Below, one piece after another: positions 1-9,049 of a DNA stretch of 30,547 nucleotides. Source of the stretch: a virus; the IMG/VR virus record IMGVR_UViG_3300025151_000015, positions 1 to 30,547 of that record, one strand, 5' to 3'. A program made the position numbers and the translations under genes. Below the pieces are notes generated by a model. It did not search any database. It saw only the letters and a list, made by a program, of their open reading frames with translations, and had not been told where the DNA came from. Position 1 is the stretch's first letter, and each line of letters begins with the position of its first letter.

Positions 1-99
1 CTACATTTGTAGAACCTGCATTTCTAACTACTAAAGGAGTTGTTGAACTACCTGCTGATGTTTTTATTACTGAAGTTGTACCAGAACTGTCTATACGCA
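1..99. repeat. Left copy of the 99-bp terminal overlap
   Basis: Bases 1-99 are identical to 30449-30547. The repeat sits inside the tail-fibre coding sequence and the frame is continuous across it. It is therefore best read as the overlap of a circular or circularly permuted assembly, not as a physical genome end. A length of exactly 99 fits a k-mer-sized assembler overlap (inference). Confidence 0.95.
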
Positions 100-3000
100 T
101 TTTTTCTGAACCTCCAATAGCAAACTTGAATGGTCCCTGACCACCTGAAACCCATCCTACATCTAAAGATACACCTCCTGCATCGGTATTGCTTGGGGTC
201 ATTGAAAATGTAGTTTTTGTTGTTCTTAAATGAATGTCTCCTGAAGATGTAGAAGTTGAACCTACACTTAAATCTGCTGTAGGCGAAGTTGTTCCAATCC
301 CTACGTTTCCTGAACTGTCAATATATAATCCATCTGTAGTAGTAGAATTTGTTCTTAAATGTAAGGCATTATAAGTAGAAACACTATTAGAGTATCCAAT
401 AATTTGTGAGGCTGTAGTATTATTTCCATTTATTACTACACCTACATTGTTAGAAGTATCAAAAGATGCAGCATATACATCACTACTATCTACATCTAAT
501 TTCCAAGTAATTGGGGACTTTCCAATTCCAACTCGACCTGAACTATCTAAAACTATTCTATCTACGTTTGCTGTTCTATCCTTAATTACAAAATTACCGC
601 CTGAATCTGATTCTAATCTATATTGCCGCCCATTAGTAGATGTATTAGTCATATCCATTTCAGTAGCTGTTCCAGATAATGTTAATGTATTAGCTGATGC
701 TGTGGTTGAACCTATCGATACTCTCCCGTTCGAGTGAATACGCATTCTTTCTGAACCACCTGTTCTAATTGCAAGTGCTTCTCTACTTAATATTGTACTA
801 TTTCCAAATAAAGGATTTGTATATATATTAAGGTCTAAATTACTACCATTATATATTTGATAACCTGCTGTTATATCTCCAGTACCTGCATTATATATTC
901 TAACATAAGTATCACTTGCAGCACCAGTTCCAATATTTATATTTCCAGAACTGTCTATTCGCATTCTTTCTGCGTTATTAGTACCAAAAGCTAAAGTATA
1001 ACCAGATGGACAAAACATATTTGCAACACCAGCAGATGAGCCACTAGCTCCAAATTCATATCCTTTACCACTACCAGTTTGATATAAAATACTTCCAGAA
1101 CTATCAATACGCATTGTTTCTGCGTAAGAACCATTACGGAATATTTGTGTATTAGCATCAAAGTAATTTTCACTTGTGTTATTATATCCAATAAGAATTT
1201 GAGCAGCATTTGGGGAAGTACCTGATACAGCTTTAAAGATACCGTCAGGCGAATTCGTTCCAATTCCTACGTTTCCTGATGTATCGATAGTAACTCTTTG
1301 ACTGTTACCAGTCATAAAACCTAAATCGTGTGAACTTGAAGTACCTATCATAGCAGTATTTCCACCATATCCAGAATTAATTCTTATATCTCTAGTACCA
1401 TCTGTTACTTGTATTTGACCTCCTGCATCATATACTTTAAATCTTGTATATCCTGTAATTGTGTCTGTATCACTCCATACCGCTACTTGTCCTGCTGCAC
1501 CTGAACCATCTACTGCTCCTCCTCCAATAGGTATTTCAATAACATCTCCTGAACTATCTACTGCTAATCTATATGTAGCCGTACCTGTGAAACTACCTGA
1601 ACCATATTCTCCTAGATTTAATTGACCTCCTCCTTCAAGAGTTAAATAATCTGCTGCTAAACTTTGACTATGTATTTTAAAGTTGTTAGCTCCGTCTCCT
1701 ACTTTTACTTGCCAGTTTCCGTATGAATCTACAAAACGTATATGTTTATTGTTTCCAATTATATCAATATTGTTTATAAAGGAAGCAATTCCTGCTCTTG
1801 TAAAAGTCAAAACATTAGTGGCACTTGACAAAGCATCGTTAAAAGCTCTAATTTTTAATGCTGACAATTCACTTTGAATACCCCACACTTTATTATCAGC
1901 ACTTTGGTCTGTTTCTTTAAGTAAATAAATTGGATTACCTGCATCTATTGTAACAAAAGTGTTACCTGTACCATCTCCAAAAGTTGCATTTCCTGAATCT
2001 CTATCAATGGTTAATCTTGTTGTTAAAGTAGATGTTCCTGTTTGTATTTTAAAAGCATTGTTTGCACTATCATAAAATACATAAGCACCATTTGTATAAG
2101 GACTTGTTTGTGCAGCTTCTGTCATAAAAATACCATTGTTTTCAGCAGCAGTATTTGAGTTTAAAATGATATTAGAACCATTAGTATCTACAATATGAAT
2201 TTTTTGTTGTGGGTCACCATAGCCTATACCAACTTGACCTGAATTATTTATTCTTACTTTTTCATCATTGTCAATTAAAAACTCAATAGTAGATGAGCCA
2301 CTTACATTTCCATAATCTGCTGAAATTTTAAAGTTATCACTTGAACCATCAATTTTGTTTTGTCCTAAAACAATATTTGAAGTAACTTCTATTCCTGAAC
2401 TTGTTGTTTCAAACTTTTTAGAGTTGTCGTAATATAAGTTTACTGCACCATCACTTATGGCATCTATCATTGACTCGTTAGAGTTATTTCTAATTTTTAA
2501 GAAACTTGATTTTATAAATAAACTACCTGTGCCACTTTCATTAATATAACTATTATTGCTATCGTGATATATTTCTAAATCTCCACCACCTCCAAATATA
2601 GCTTTAGTACTGTCGTTTAGTTTTATATCTTTTGGGAATCTTGTATTTGTGGCACTTCCATCTAAATAAAAATATGTTTCTACACCCCCAGAACCATTAT
2701 CACAATCAAATTGTATATCTTGGTCATCTGCTCTATTTCTTATTATTAATTTACCTGTATCATTTAGTATAAGTGAATTTGAACCATCGTGATATATTTG
2801 TAAATCACTTCCTGCACCCAACAATATTTTACTACTATCTGCAAAAGTTATATCATCTCCACTACTTACACTAATATCCGTTCCTCCTGTAGTATTCCCA
2901 TTAGCTAATACTTCTGATAATGTATCTTGACCTCCTATTGCACTATCTACATAAGCAGTTGTCGCCACTTTAGTAGAATTATCTCCTTGTGTTTGTGTAG

Positions 3001-4009
3001 TAGCCGTAGTCGTTGAACTTATCGTTCCGTCTAATTGACCAGAAAAAGTCGTTGCACTAACTGCACCTGTAACTGTAATACCTGTTGTAGTAGTTTCTAG
3101 TTTTTTAGAATTGTTATAATATAATGAAACATCTGCACCATTATCAGCAGTTATATATTTTGCTGTACCATAATTAAGTAATCTTAAATCATTTGACCTT
3201 ATTCTTAATTCATTACTTGTGCTATCAATATAATTATTGCTTCCGTCACTATATACCTGTAAATCCAAAGAACCTCCAAAAATAGCTTTGCTTGTACTTG
3301 TAAAAGTAATATCGTCTGATGCACTTACTGATATGTCCGTTCCACTTGTTGTATTGCCGTTTACTAAAACTTCTGAAAGTGTAGAATTGCCTATTGAAGC
3401 ATCAACATAAGCAGTAGTGGCAACCTTTGTACTGTTATCTCCTGCACTTTGAGTAGTTGCTGTTGTAGTAGATGCAATTACACCTGTTAATGTTCCTTCT
3501 ACATCTGCAACTAAAGTAGCTACTGTATATCCTGTACCACTTGTATTTACTGTAGTTGTTGGTTGCTCCTCTAGGTTTCTAAATAGTTTAAATTTACTAT
3601 CTCCTGTATCTCTAAATAAACCTGCATATAAAGTCGTTCCACTAGGTGCGTATTTACCATAAAATCCTATATCTAATGCGTCAGAACTTGTATTGTCTTT
3701 TGCTAATTCTATTAATGGGTCAGTAACGGTTAAAGTTTCACTTGATACAGTCGTTACCGTACCGTCTACTGTTAAATCTCCTGTTACAGTTAGATTACCT
3801 CCTACTTTGGCATTACTATAAACGTGTAAATCATATGTCGCTTCTGGCGTTACGCCAATACCAATTTGTGTAGTAGATATATATAAAGGCGTACCGTTAC
3901 CTAGTCCGTCTGTTATTTGTTTTGCTGAGCTTGTTATATTGTCATTATCTGACGTCTTTAATAAGCTATCGTATGTATTTTTTATTTTTGTTGAGGTTAA
4001 TGTCGCCAT
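1..4009 (-). CDS. Giant tail fibre, N-terminal 1,336 codons (continues across the circle junction to 29478)
   Basis: The frame opens at the ATG at 4009 and runs without a stop to base 1. Base 1 joins to 30448 in frame, and the gene ends at 29478, giving 4,980 nt and 1,659 aa. The N-terminus (MATLTSTKIKNTYDSLL) is followed by low-complexity, Ser/Thr/Gly/Asn-rich beta-structured sequence. Phrases such as STKVATTAYVD, ERMRIDSSG and NVGIGTTSP recur many times, as is typical of trimeric phage fibres that end in a peptidase S74 chaperone domain. A segment near 3330-3470 is a diverged copy of 2880-3010. It lies 60 nt after the connector gene and ends the structural block. Its likely role is host recognition at the virion tip. 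The family assignment is firm from the C-terminal half; the receptor is unknown. Confidence 0.9.
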   Translation of the reverse strand, partial: MATLTSTKIKNTYDSLLKTSDNDNITSSAKQITDGLGNGTPLYISTTQIGIGVTPEATYDLHVYSNAKVGGNLTVTGDLTVDGTVTTVSSETLTVTDPLIELAKDNTSSDALDIGFYGKYAPSGTTLYAGLFRDTGDSKFKLFRNLEEQPTTTVNTSGTGYTVATLVADVEGTLTGVIASTTTATTQSAGDNSTKVATTAYVDASIGNSTLSEVLVNGNTTSGTDISVSASDDITFTSTSKAIFGGSLDLQVYSDGSNNYIDSTSNELRIRSNDLRLLNYGTAKYITADNGADVSLYYNNSKKLETTTTGITVTGAVSATTFSGQLDGTISSTTTATTQTQGDNSTKVATTAYVDSAIGGQDTLSEVLANGNTTGGTDISVSSGDDITFADSSKILLGAGSDLQIYHDGSNSLILNDTGKLIIRNRADDQDIQFDCDNGSGGVETYFYLDGSATNTRFPKDIKLNDSTKAIFGGGGDLEIYHDSNNSYINESGTGSLFIKSSFLKIRNNSNESMIDAISDGAVNLYYDNSKKFETTSSGIEVTSNIVLGQNKIDGSSDNFKISADYGNVSGSSTIEFLIDNDEKVRINNSGQVGIGYGDPQQKIHIVDTNGSNIILNSNTAAENNGIFMTEAAQTSPYTNGAYVFYDSANNAFKIQTGTSTLTTRLTIDRDSGNATFGDGTGNTFVTIDAGNPIYLLKETDQSADNKVWGIQSELSALKIRAFNDALSSATNVLTFTRAGIASFINNIDIIGNNKHIRFVDSYGNWQVKVGDGANNFKIHSQSLAADYLTLEGGGQLNLGEYGSGSFTGTATYRLAVDSSGDVIEIPIGGGAVDGSGAAGQVAVWSDTDTITGYTRFKVYDAGGQIQVTDGTRDIRINSGYGGNTAMIGTSSSHDLGFMTGNSQRVTIDTSGNVGIGTNSPDGIFKAVSGTSPNAAQILIGYNNTSENYFDANTQIFRNGSYAETMRIDSSGSILYQTGSGKGYEFGASGSSAGVANMFCPSGYTLAFGTNNAERMRIDSSGNINIGTGAASDTYVRIYNAGTGDITAGYQIYNGSNLDLNIYTNPLFGNSTILSREALAIRTGGSERMRIHSNGRVSIGSTTASANTLTLSGTATEMDMTNTSTNGRQYRLESDSGGNFVIKDRTANVDRIVLDSSGRVGIGKSPITWKLDVDSSDVYAASFDTSNNVGVVINGNNTTASQIIGYSNSVSTYNALHLRTNSTTTDGLYIDSSGNVGIGTTSPTADLSVGSTSTSSGDIHLRTTKTTFSMTPSNTDAGGVSLDVGWVSGGQGPFKFAIGGSEKMRIDSSGTTSVIKTSAGSSTTPLVVRNAGSTNV

Positions 4010-4069
4010 TCGTCTTCTTTAAATACGTTAATAATTTTTTTACATTTACCTTTTTAGGTTTATATCGCT

Positions 4070-4570
4070 TCATAATACCCATCCGTTGAATAAACTGTCT
4101 CTGTCTGGCGATATGTCGTCATTTGTATTGCTAGTATACTCAGGAAAACTTGCTTGATTAAATGCCATATAATCAATAAATCTCCTAGTATAATATTCTG
4201 CAAACTCTCTCTCTTTGTTTACTAAATAATCTACTTCGCTTTTTGATACTGTCTCTGCAGTTTCGCTACTATGTTTAAATATACCTCCGTTTTTTATTTG
4301 ATATGCCGCAAATGGTAAGTAGTCTACCATAGCATAATGAATAAGCATAGGCTGTATATAATCGTTTACAAGCGTTAAATAATCGCCTGACAAACTATCT
4401 GCAATAATATCGTTGCTTATTTTGTTATATAAATCTGTACCTAGATAATTTCTTATATGTATCTGTTGAGCTATTTTCAGAAAACCGATAAATTTGTCAA
4501 CGTCTACGTTTCCATCTATTATAGAGTTTCTTTTAAGCGTAACTGGTTTTATAAATAATGCTGTCGCCAT
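4070..4570 (-). CDS. Head-tail connector (adaptor) protein
   Basis: This 166-aa, mostly helical protein begins 4 nt after the portal stop. It has the size and helical look of the gp6-type or DUF6712-like adaptors that flavophages carry next to the portal. Conserved-looking parts are the N-terminal MATALFIKPVTLKRN and a central helix with the run YLPFAAYQ near residue 85. Such proteins bind the portal ring from below and form the first layer of the neck. The position between portal and tail fibre supports a virion role. No enzymatic motif is visible. The exact layer (adaptor or stopper) is inferred from position and size only. Confidence 0.65.
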   Translation of the reverse strand: MATALFIKPVTLKRNSIIDGNVDVDKFIGFLKIAQQIHIRNYLGTDLYNKISNDIIADSLSGDYLTLVNDYIQPMLIHYAMVDYLPFAAYQIKNGGIFKHSSETAETVSKSEVDYLVNKEREFAEYYTRRFIDYMAFNQASFPEYTSNTNDDISPDRDSLFNGWVL

Positions 4571-4574
4571 ATTC

Positions 4575-6350
4575 TTACTTTTTATAATTTGGGTGGTGTC
4601 CGTTATTTGGTAAGTCTTTAGGTGCTACTTTAGCTACTTTATGACCTGCAGGCGTAGGTTGGTAAGACTTAGGTATACTATCTACCTCATCGTAATTTTG
4701 TATAACCTTTTTCATTGTCTTAGATTTTAACCTATATAACACCTCACTCCAATAGTGACCACAGTTAACACCGCCTTTGTATTTAAACAAATCGTATGAT
4801 TTACCTTTATGTCCAAATGATTTATTAACTCCTGCTCTTGACGCTTTGTCAATGTCTTCTATTCTATATACTACGCCTCTTCCACTTCTTGACATCATAA
4901 TTCTACAGAACTGTCTTGACTTACCTGAAGAGTATTTTTCATTATATCTATATCTTACTTTATATAGAGACTTGTCTAAATAACTAAAGCCAGACTTCTT
5001 AGAGTCAATACTTTTCTTTTCTAAGTTTTCTTGTTTAGACTCAATCATTCTAGCAGCCCACTCTTCTTCACTTTCATTCTCTTGTTTATGCTCTCTTGCG
5101 TCTACCTCTTCCCATCTATTAGAAATTTTTTCTCCTCTTAATTCGTCTAGTATAATATCAAACTCTTCGTCTGTTAAATCTTCTTTTGATAATTCACAGC
5201 AATCGTGTGATAATTTAACACCTGTCTCCTCTTCTCTTGTTTCTTGGTCTGCTACATTGTCTAGGTCTGTAAATTCTAACGGTTGAAGCGTTTTAAAGTA
5301 TAAATTAAGCGAGATATTGTTATAAGCTAGTATTTGGTCAAAGGCATCAATTAAAAGCGTCTGAAACGGTCTTATAACCGTATTGTCCATTAATATAGTA
5401 GCTGTCTTTAATTCGTCTGCATTGTTTCCTAGACCTGTATTGTCTTTAATACCTAAAAGCATAGGAGAAACAACTCTATGAGCTACCATAATCTTTTTAG
5501 TACTTTCTTCACTTAAGAACTGATATTGTTGATGGGCGTCAGATAACTGTACAGGCTCTATAGATGCTGCAGTTTCAGCATTGTCGTTAAAAGCTAAGAT
5601 GAACTTACCCGCATTACTTGACCCACTAAACTTTTGATATATTCTCTGCTCAATTAGTTGTCTTTCCTCTGCATTAGGCGTACCGTTATTAAAGTTAATT
5701 AACATAGACGGACTCATACCGTTCATTATATTATTTAAGTGAAAATTACTTATCTCTTCTTCTAATTCTGCATATTGTAAACCTCCTTGATAATCTACTG
5801 GACTATAATAGTAAAATCCTGCTTTGTAAGGCTTTACATATAATATCTCAATACTTTCTTTACTTGTACCAAAAGCAGGTATTCTTAAAGGCTTGTCGCT
5901 AGGCTTTATACTAGACCAGTCTTTGTAATAATAATAACCTTCTATATCTCCTTTTTCATTTGCCTTTTCAGCTCTTAATGTTTCTACTGGCATATGCTCA
6001 ATCTGTGCAATTTTTTTTCTGTCTTTTGAGTATATAACTTGTATCGCACATTGTCCCATAAGTTTTAAGTCATACGTAAGCTTTCTTACGCAGTCATTAT
6101 CAAATAGAGAAATCATTTGAGCGTATTGGTCTGGCTTTTTATTGCTGTTAGTAGCGTCTAAGCCTTTTCCAAATATCATAGCAGAAATACCATTTATTAC
6201 TGCATTGTTTGTAGGAGACCCATTGTATCTGTCTATAAGATACTGAAAGTAATTATTATCGTCTCCATAAGATACCCAGTCCTTATTCTTTACTTCTGTA
6301 ATCTTAGGACTTGTATAGGTACTTAAATTAACTATTCTTAAATCATTCAT
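4575..6350 (-). CDS. Portal protein with an extra C-terminal Cys/His domain
   Basis: The 591-aa product starts with an ATG that overlaps the upstream stop (ATGA). Residues 1 to about 400 look like the portal family of Bacteroidota phages: an early WVSYGDDNNYFQYLIDRYNG segment, then TNNAVINGISAMIFGKG, and a central stretch describing clip and stem. The portal is the dodecameric ring at the capsid vertex through which DNA is pumped by TerL. After about residue 440 there is a basic extension containing SRQFCRIMMSRSGRGVVYR and, later, GGVNCGHYWSEVLY, which could bind metal through Cys and His. That tail is unusual for a plain portal and resembles modules that other phages carry in separate head-morphogenesis proteins. 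The portal call is strong; the extension's role is unknown. Confidence 0.85.
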   Translation of the reverse strand: MNDLRIVNLSTYTSPKITEVKNKDWVSYGDDNNYFQYLIDRYNGSPTNNAVINGISAMIFGKGLDATNSNKKPDQYAQMISLFDNDCVRKLTYDLKLMGQCAIQVIYSKDRKKIAQIEHMPVETLRAEKANEKGDIEGYYYYKDWSSIKPSDKPLRIPAFGTSKESIEILYVKPYKAGFYYYSPVDYQGGLQYAELEEEISNFHLNNIMNGMSPSMLINFNNGTPNAEERQLIEQRIYQKFSGSSNAGKFILAFNDNAETAASIEPVQLSDAHQQYQFLSEESTKKIMVAHRVVSPMLLGIKDNTGLGNNADELKTATILMDNTVIRPFQTLLIDAFDQILAYNNISLNLYFKTLQPLEFTDLDNVADQETREEETGVKLSHDCCELSKEDLTDEEFDIILDELRGEKISNRWEEVDAREHKQENESEEEWAARMIESKQENLEKKSIDSKKSGFSYLDKSLYKVRYRYNEKYSSGKSRQFCRIMMSRSGRGVVYRIEDIDKASRAGVNKSFGHKGKSYDLFKYKGGVNCGHYWSEVLYRLKSKTMKKVIQNYDEVDSIPKSYQPTPAGHKVAKVAPKDLPNNGHHPNYKK

Positions 6351-6721
6351 AGTATTATATAATCGTTATCGTGAGAGCCTGACGTGTCATCGTAATCGTA
6401 TTGTCCTTCATTAATATCATAATAGTCATTATTACTTTGATTAATTGTCTGGTCTGTACAAAATATTTTGTCTTTATAGTAGACTAGCGTTTCAACTAAT
6501 CTATTTGTGACTTCCATAGTATAAAATCTACCCTCTTTTAAAACAGGGTCAAATGTAACTTGTAAAGTCCTATAGTTATCGCTTGCTGAAGCTGTGACTT
6601 CGCCATTAAATACCTCTTCATTTGCAGCCTCATCTTTTACGATTAATTTATAACTTGATAAAAACTCTCTAGGAATTATAGCTATATTTTGAGACGCAGC
6701 ACTTGTCGTTAATATCTTCAT
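6347..6721 (-). CDS. Small virion-associated protein upstream of portal, function unknown
   Basis: This is a 124-aa protein. The frame is open further upstream to 6778, but the ATG at 6721 (MKILTTSAASQNIAIIPREF) is preferred because the late-promoter element ends exactly 3 nt before it. The upstream extension would also run back through the terminator and promoter. The N-terminal 85 residues look like a compact beta domain. The last 35 residues are rich in Asp, Asn and Tyr and probably disordered. The stop overlaps the portal ATG as ATGA, so portal translation is probably coupled to it. It is the first gene of a late unit with portal, connector and fibre. I do not recognise the family with certainty; a head or neck role is likely from context. 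Confidence 0.75.
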   Translation of the reverse strand: MKILTTSAASQNIAIIPREFLSSYKLIVKDEAANEEVFNGEVTASASDNYRTLQVTFDPVLKEGRFYTMEVTNRLVETLVYYKDKIFCTDQTINQSNNDYYDINEGQYDYDDTSGSHDNDYIIL

Positions 6722-6724
6722 ACT

Positions 6725-6752
6725 TATATATCGAAATAATAACGCTATTTTG
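6725..6752 (-). promoter_or_regulatory. Phage late promoter P5 (upstream of 6721)
   Basis: On the minus strand CAAAA (6752-6748) is followed by 14 nt and CGATATATA (6733-6725), ending 3 nt before the ATG at 6721. The same spacing occurs at four other late units. It lies directly downstream of a terminator, so it restarts transcription into the portal-fibre unit. Confidence 0.7.
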
Positions 6753-6761
6753 TATACATAT

Positions 6762-6791
6762 AAAAAAAAAAGGGTCAATAAGACCCCTTTT
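6762..6791 (-). terminator. Rho-independent terminator after the tail tube gene
   Basis: The minus strand shows GGGGTC, loop TTATT, GACCC and then ten T. A-T and G-T pairs extend the base of the stem. It ends the capsid/tube unit about 10 nt before late promoter P5. Confidence 0.75.
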
Positions 6792-6814
6792 CTTACATTT
6801 AAAGTATACTACTA

Positions 6815-7357
6815 CTATCCGTTATTTGGAGTTGCAGGCGTAATTTGTGTAGCACTTGCATTGCCAGTCACGTCAGTTGAATCTGCTAAGAAAGCAGGTG
6901 CTGAGATTTCTTGTGCTGTCAATGTAATTGAGAAGGATGACGCATCCGCCATACCTGCCCCAGTACTAAATGTACCGCCAGTTACCTCGCATCCGTGCTC
7001 ACGTCCTAATAAGAAGAAGTTACCGTTATAGTCTTCAACTACTACTTGAGGTCTTCCTAAAGCAATAATTTTTAACTCTTCTTGCGTAGCACTATCTAAT
7101 AACTGTAGTGTCATATTTAAGTTAGTTTCAAAGAAAGTCGTACCGTTTTCTCTTGAACTGTTTACTGTAGTTTCCATTGAAGAATTACCTTTTAAATCAT
7201 ATTGGTAAAAAGTTGGTGTTCCTCCTATATCTACTTTTTCAGCGTCAGTTGAGTTATCAGTAACAGTTAATCCATAGTCAGCAAAATATACTGTCTTAAG
7301 ACCACCTACTGAAGACTTACAAGGTATCGCTCTTCCTGTTGTTAGTGTACAAGCCAT
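6815..7357 (-). CDS. Major tail tube protein (probable)
   Basis: This 180-aa beta-rich protein is encoded directly after the major capsid protein. It begins MACTLTTGRAIPCKSSVGG, contains ETNLNMTLQLLDSATQEEL mid-protein, and ends in a Thr/Ala/Pro-rich tail. Size, composition and place fit the abundant tube subunit of long-tailed phages, which stacks around the tape measure. Proteins with this N-terminus are common beside the capsid gene in Bacteroidota phages (recalled, not searched). It is separated from the capsid gene by a strong hairpin, so its expression may depend on read-through. An alternative is a head decoration protein. Confidence 0.6.
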   Translation of the reverse strand: MACTLTTGRAIPCKSSVGGLKTVYFADYGLTVTDNSTDAEKVDIGGTPTFYQYDLKGNSSMETTVNSSRENGTTFFETNLNMTLQLLDSATQEELKIIALGRPQVVVEDYNGNFFLLGREHGCEVTGGTFSTGAGMADASSFSITLTAQEISAPAFLADSTDVTGNASATQITPATPNNG

Positions 7358-7373
7358 ATTTATTCTTTTTTAT

Positions 7374-7409
7374 AAAAAAAGGTAGATAGGTTTGACCCCC
7401 ACCTACCTT
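7374..7409 (-). terminator. Strong hairpin terminator between capsid and tail tube genes
   Basis: On the minus strand AAGGTAGGTGGG pairs with CCTATCTACCTT (12 bp, including two G-U pairs) around loop GGTCAAA, followed by seven T. It probably trims or limits transcription after the highly expressed capsid gene. Confidence 0.8.
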
Positions 7410-7434
7410 CTTTTTAGTTAAACTTATTTATTTA

Positions 7435-8376
7435 TTATGCTAGAGTCAATAAAGCAAGGTCTGAACCAATACCATACTGAACACCTGCACTAAATCTCAT
7501 AATTACTCTTACGTTTTGAGACCCGTCTAAGTCACCCATATCTAATAACTTAACTTCGTTATGGTCAGATAAAAGACCAGTACCAAAGAATAAGTTAGAT
7601 TTTTGACCTGCTACGATATGGTCTGAAGGCATACCTGAAGCTAATACTACTTCGATACCGTCAAACGATAAAGCGTTTCCTTCATTATACCATAGAGCAC
7701 CTCTGTTATCAACACCTGCAGCACCAACACCACCTGAAGCATAACCTCCTAAGTGTCTGATGTAAGACTGCCAAGCAGCTTTAGGTACATAAATTTTTAA
7801 GTCTTCTTTTCCGTATACTGCAGAAGGTAACGCATCTACTACGTTCTCTAATAAAGTAACAATGTTTGAAGAAGTAAATTCAGTATTCGAACCGTTGTCT
7901 GCATCGTTAACGTCTGAGTCTGCAGCCATTAATACTGTAAATCCGTCAAATTCTCCTGCGTTAGCGTTCACACCACCCCAGATATTTTGCTCAGTTTTTT
8001 CCGCTACTAATCCTGCAACGTGTCCGATAATAAAGTCAGAAAACTTTGGAGGTAAGTTTTGGTTTAGAAATGAATAACCCATTTCAATCGCTTCCCAGTC
8101 AGAAACGAAGTCTTTTTTACAAAGCTCAATGTTTACCATAAACTCTTCAGGTTGAAGGACTCTCTCTGTAAGAGTTATTGTAGAACCGTCACTAAATGAG
8201 CAATCAGCATTAGCAATTACGCTAGTAGCTGATACTTTCTTAATAACGTCTTTGTATTTTACATTTGGCTTAATTTCGATTAAACCTTTGTCTAACGTAG
8301 GCGAAGATAAAAGGGCAGCAGATATATACTTCCCTGAAAATTCTCCTGCATACGTACTTGTAATTGTAGTCGCCAT
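7435..8376 (-). CDS. Major capsid protein (HK97-fold)
   Basis: This 313-aa protein follows the scaffold gene and protease, the usual order for capsid assembly. It starts MATTITSTYAGEFSGKYISA, with no long N-terminal delta domain, in line with a separate scaffold gene. The middle part (FSDFIIGHVAGLVAEKTEQN, then a loop with WGGVNANAGEFDGF) looks like the spine helix and A-domain of HK97-type capsid proteins of flavophages. The C-terminus (FSAGVQYGIGSDLALLTLA) is a typical closing beta segment. It should be the most abundant virion protein. Transcription comes from promoter P4 through the scaffold gene. Identification is from order and overall pattern. Confidence 0.85.
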   Translation of the reverse strand: MATTITSTYAGEFSGKYISAALLSSPTLDKGLIEIKPNVKYKDVIKKVSATSVIANADCSFSDGSTITLTERVLQPEEFMVNIELCKKDFVSDWEAIEMGYSFLNQNLPPKFSDFIIGHVAGLVAEKTEQNIWGGVNANAGEFDGFTVLMAADSDVNDADNGSNTEFTSSNIVTLLENVVDALPSAVYGKEDLKIYVPKAAWQSYIRHLGGYASGGVGAAGVDNRGALWYNEGNALSFDGIEVVLASGMPSDHIVAGQKSNLFFGTGLLSDHNEVKLLDMGDLDGSQNVRVIMRFSAGVQYGIGSDLALLTLA

Positions 8377-8395
8377 AATTAATTATATTTATTTT

Positions 8396-9013
8396 TTATT
8401 TAAAGTTTGTAATTCTTTCTAATACTCGGTCTCTTGTAGTCATCGCTCTATTTTGTGCGTACAAGTAACCTTCTTTATTTGTTTCCCCTTCTGGGTTATG
8501 TTTGATAGGTTCTGCAGCAGGTTGTGATAACTCTTCTTTTACTGCTTCCTCTACCGCTTCTTGCTCAGATAACATTGTAGTCATCGCAAGTCCGATTTCT
8601 TCTGCTGTCTCTTGGTCTTTTAACTCAAGCTTCGCTTTTAAATCATCAATAATAGCTTTAAGCTCTGCAACTTCGTCCTTAGATGCGTATACTTCTTCGC
8701 TTAATTCTTCTTCTTGAGTAGCTTCTTCTTCTACAACTTCTTCGTTGTCTTCTTCTACTTCTTCAGCGTCTTTAATCTCAGAAATAACACCTTCGTTAAC
8801 GACAAGTACTTTTCCGTCTTCAAGAGAATACTCTCCAGAAGGTACAGGTACTTTTTCGTCTTCAGTTACAATAAATACTTCGCTATCTTTTTCAAATGAT
8901 TCTGCTTCTAATACAGTACCATTTTCTAATTTCATTTGCTCTAATTTAACTTCTTCTTGAAGCTCAACTCCTAGCAAATCTTTTACTTTAGTTAACATTT
9001 CTGTAGCTTTCAT
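8396..9013 (-). CDS. Capsid scaffold protein
   Basis: The product has 205 aa and is extremely acidic, with Glu/Asp runs around residues 80-110 and a predicted coiled coil around 110-145 (KDEVAELKAIIDDLKAKLEL). It has a short basic C-terminal stretch, NRAMTTRDRVLERITNFK. This design, acidic helical body with a C-terminal capsid-binding end, is typical of scaffolding proteins that line the procapsid and are removed by the protease. It lies between the protease gene and the capsid gene. The ATG at 9013 is set by late promoter element P4, which ends 3 nt upstream, so the message is probably leaderless. No other start in frame competes. Confidence 0.8.
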   Translation of the reverse strand: MKATEMLTKVKDLLGVELQEEVKLEQMKLENGTVLEAESFEKDSEVFIVTEDEKVPVPSGEYSLEDGKVLVVNEGVISEIKDAEEVEEDNEEVVEEEATQEEELSEEVYASKDEVAELKAIIDDLKAKLELKDQETAEEIGLAMTTMLSEQEAVEEAVKEELSQPAAEPIKHNPEGETNKEGYLYAQNRAMTTRDRVLERITNFK

Positions 9014-9016
9014 ATA

Positions 9017-9044
9017 TATATATCGTTTAGGGTTAATTTTTTTG
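9017..9044 (-). promoter_or_regulatory. Phage late promoter P4 (upstream of scaffold/capsid)
   Basis: The minus strand shows TGCAAAA (CAAAA at 9044-9040), 14 nt, then CGATATATA (9025-9017) and three bases before the ATG at 9013. It matches P3 even in the TG before CAAAA. It drives scaffold and capsid. Confidence 0.75.
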
Positions 9045-9049
9045 CATTT

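Noticed and set aside
1-99. The 99-bp repeat as true physical terminal repeats
   Set aside because: It lies within the fibre gene and the frame is continuous when closed, so an assembly overlap of a circular or permuted genome is simpler.
991-1263. Open frames on either strand within the tail fibre (447-737, 991-1263, 1683-1877)
   Set aside because: They lie in other frames of the 1,659-codon fibre gene, have low-complexity or Cys/Val-rich shadow sequence and no start signals.
4061-4067. CGATATA on the minus strand upstream of the fibre gene as a sixth late promoter
   Set aside because: There is no AAAA at the 14-nt distance (CGGA instead) and the 9-mer is incomplete; the fibre is probably read from P5.
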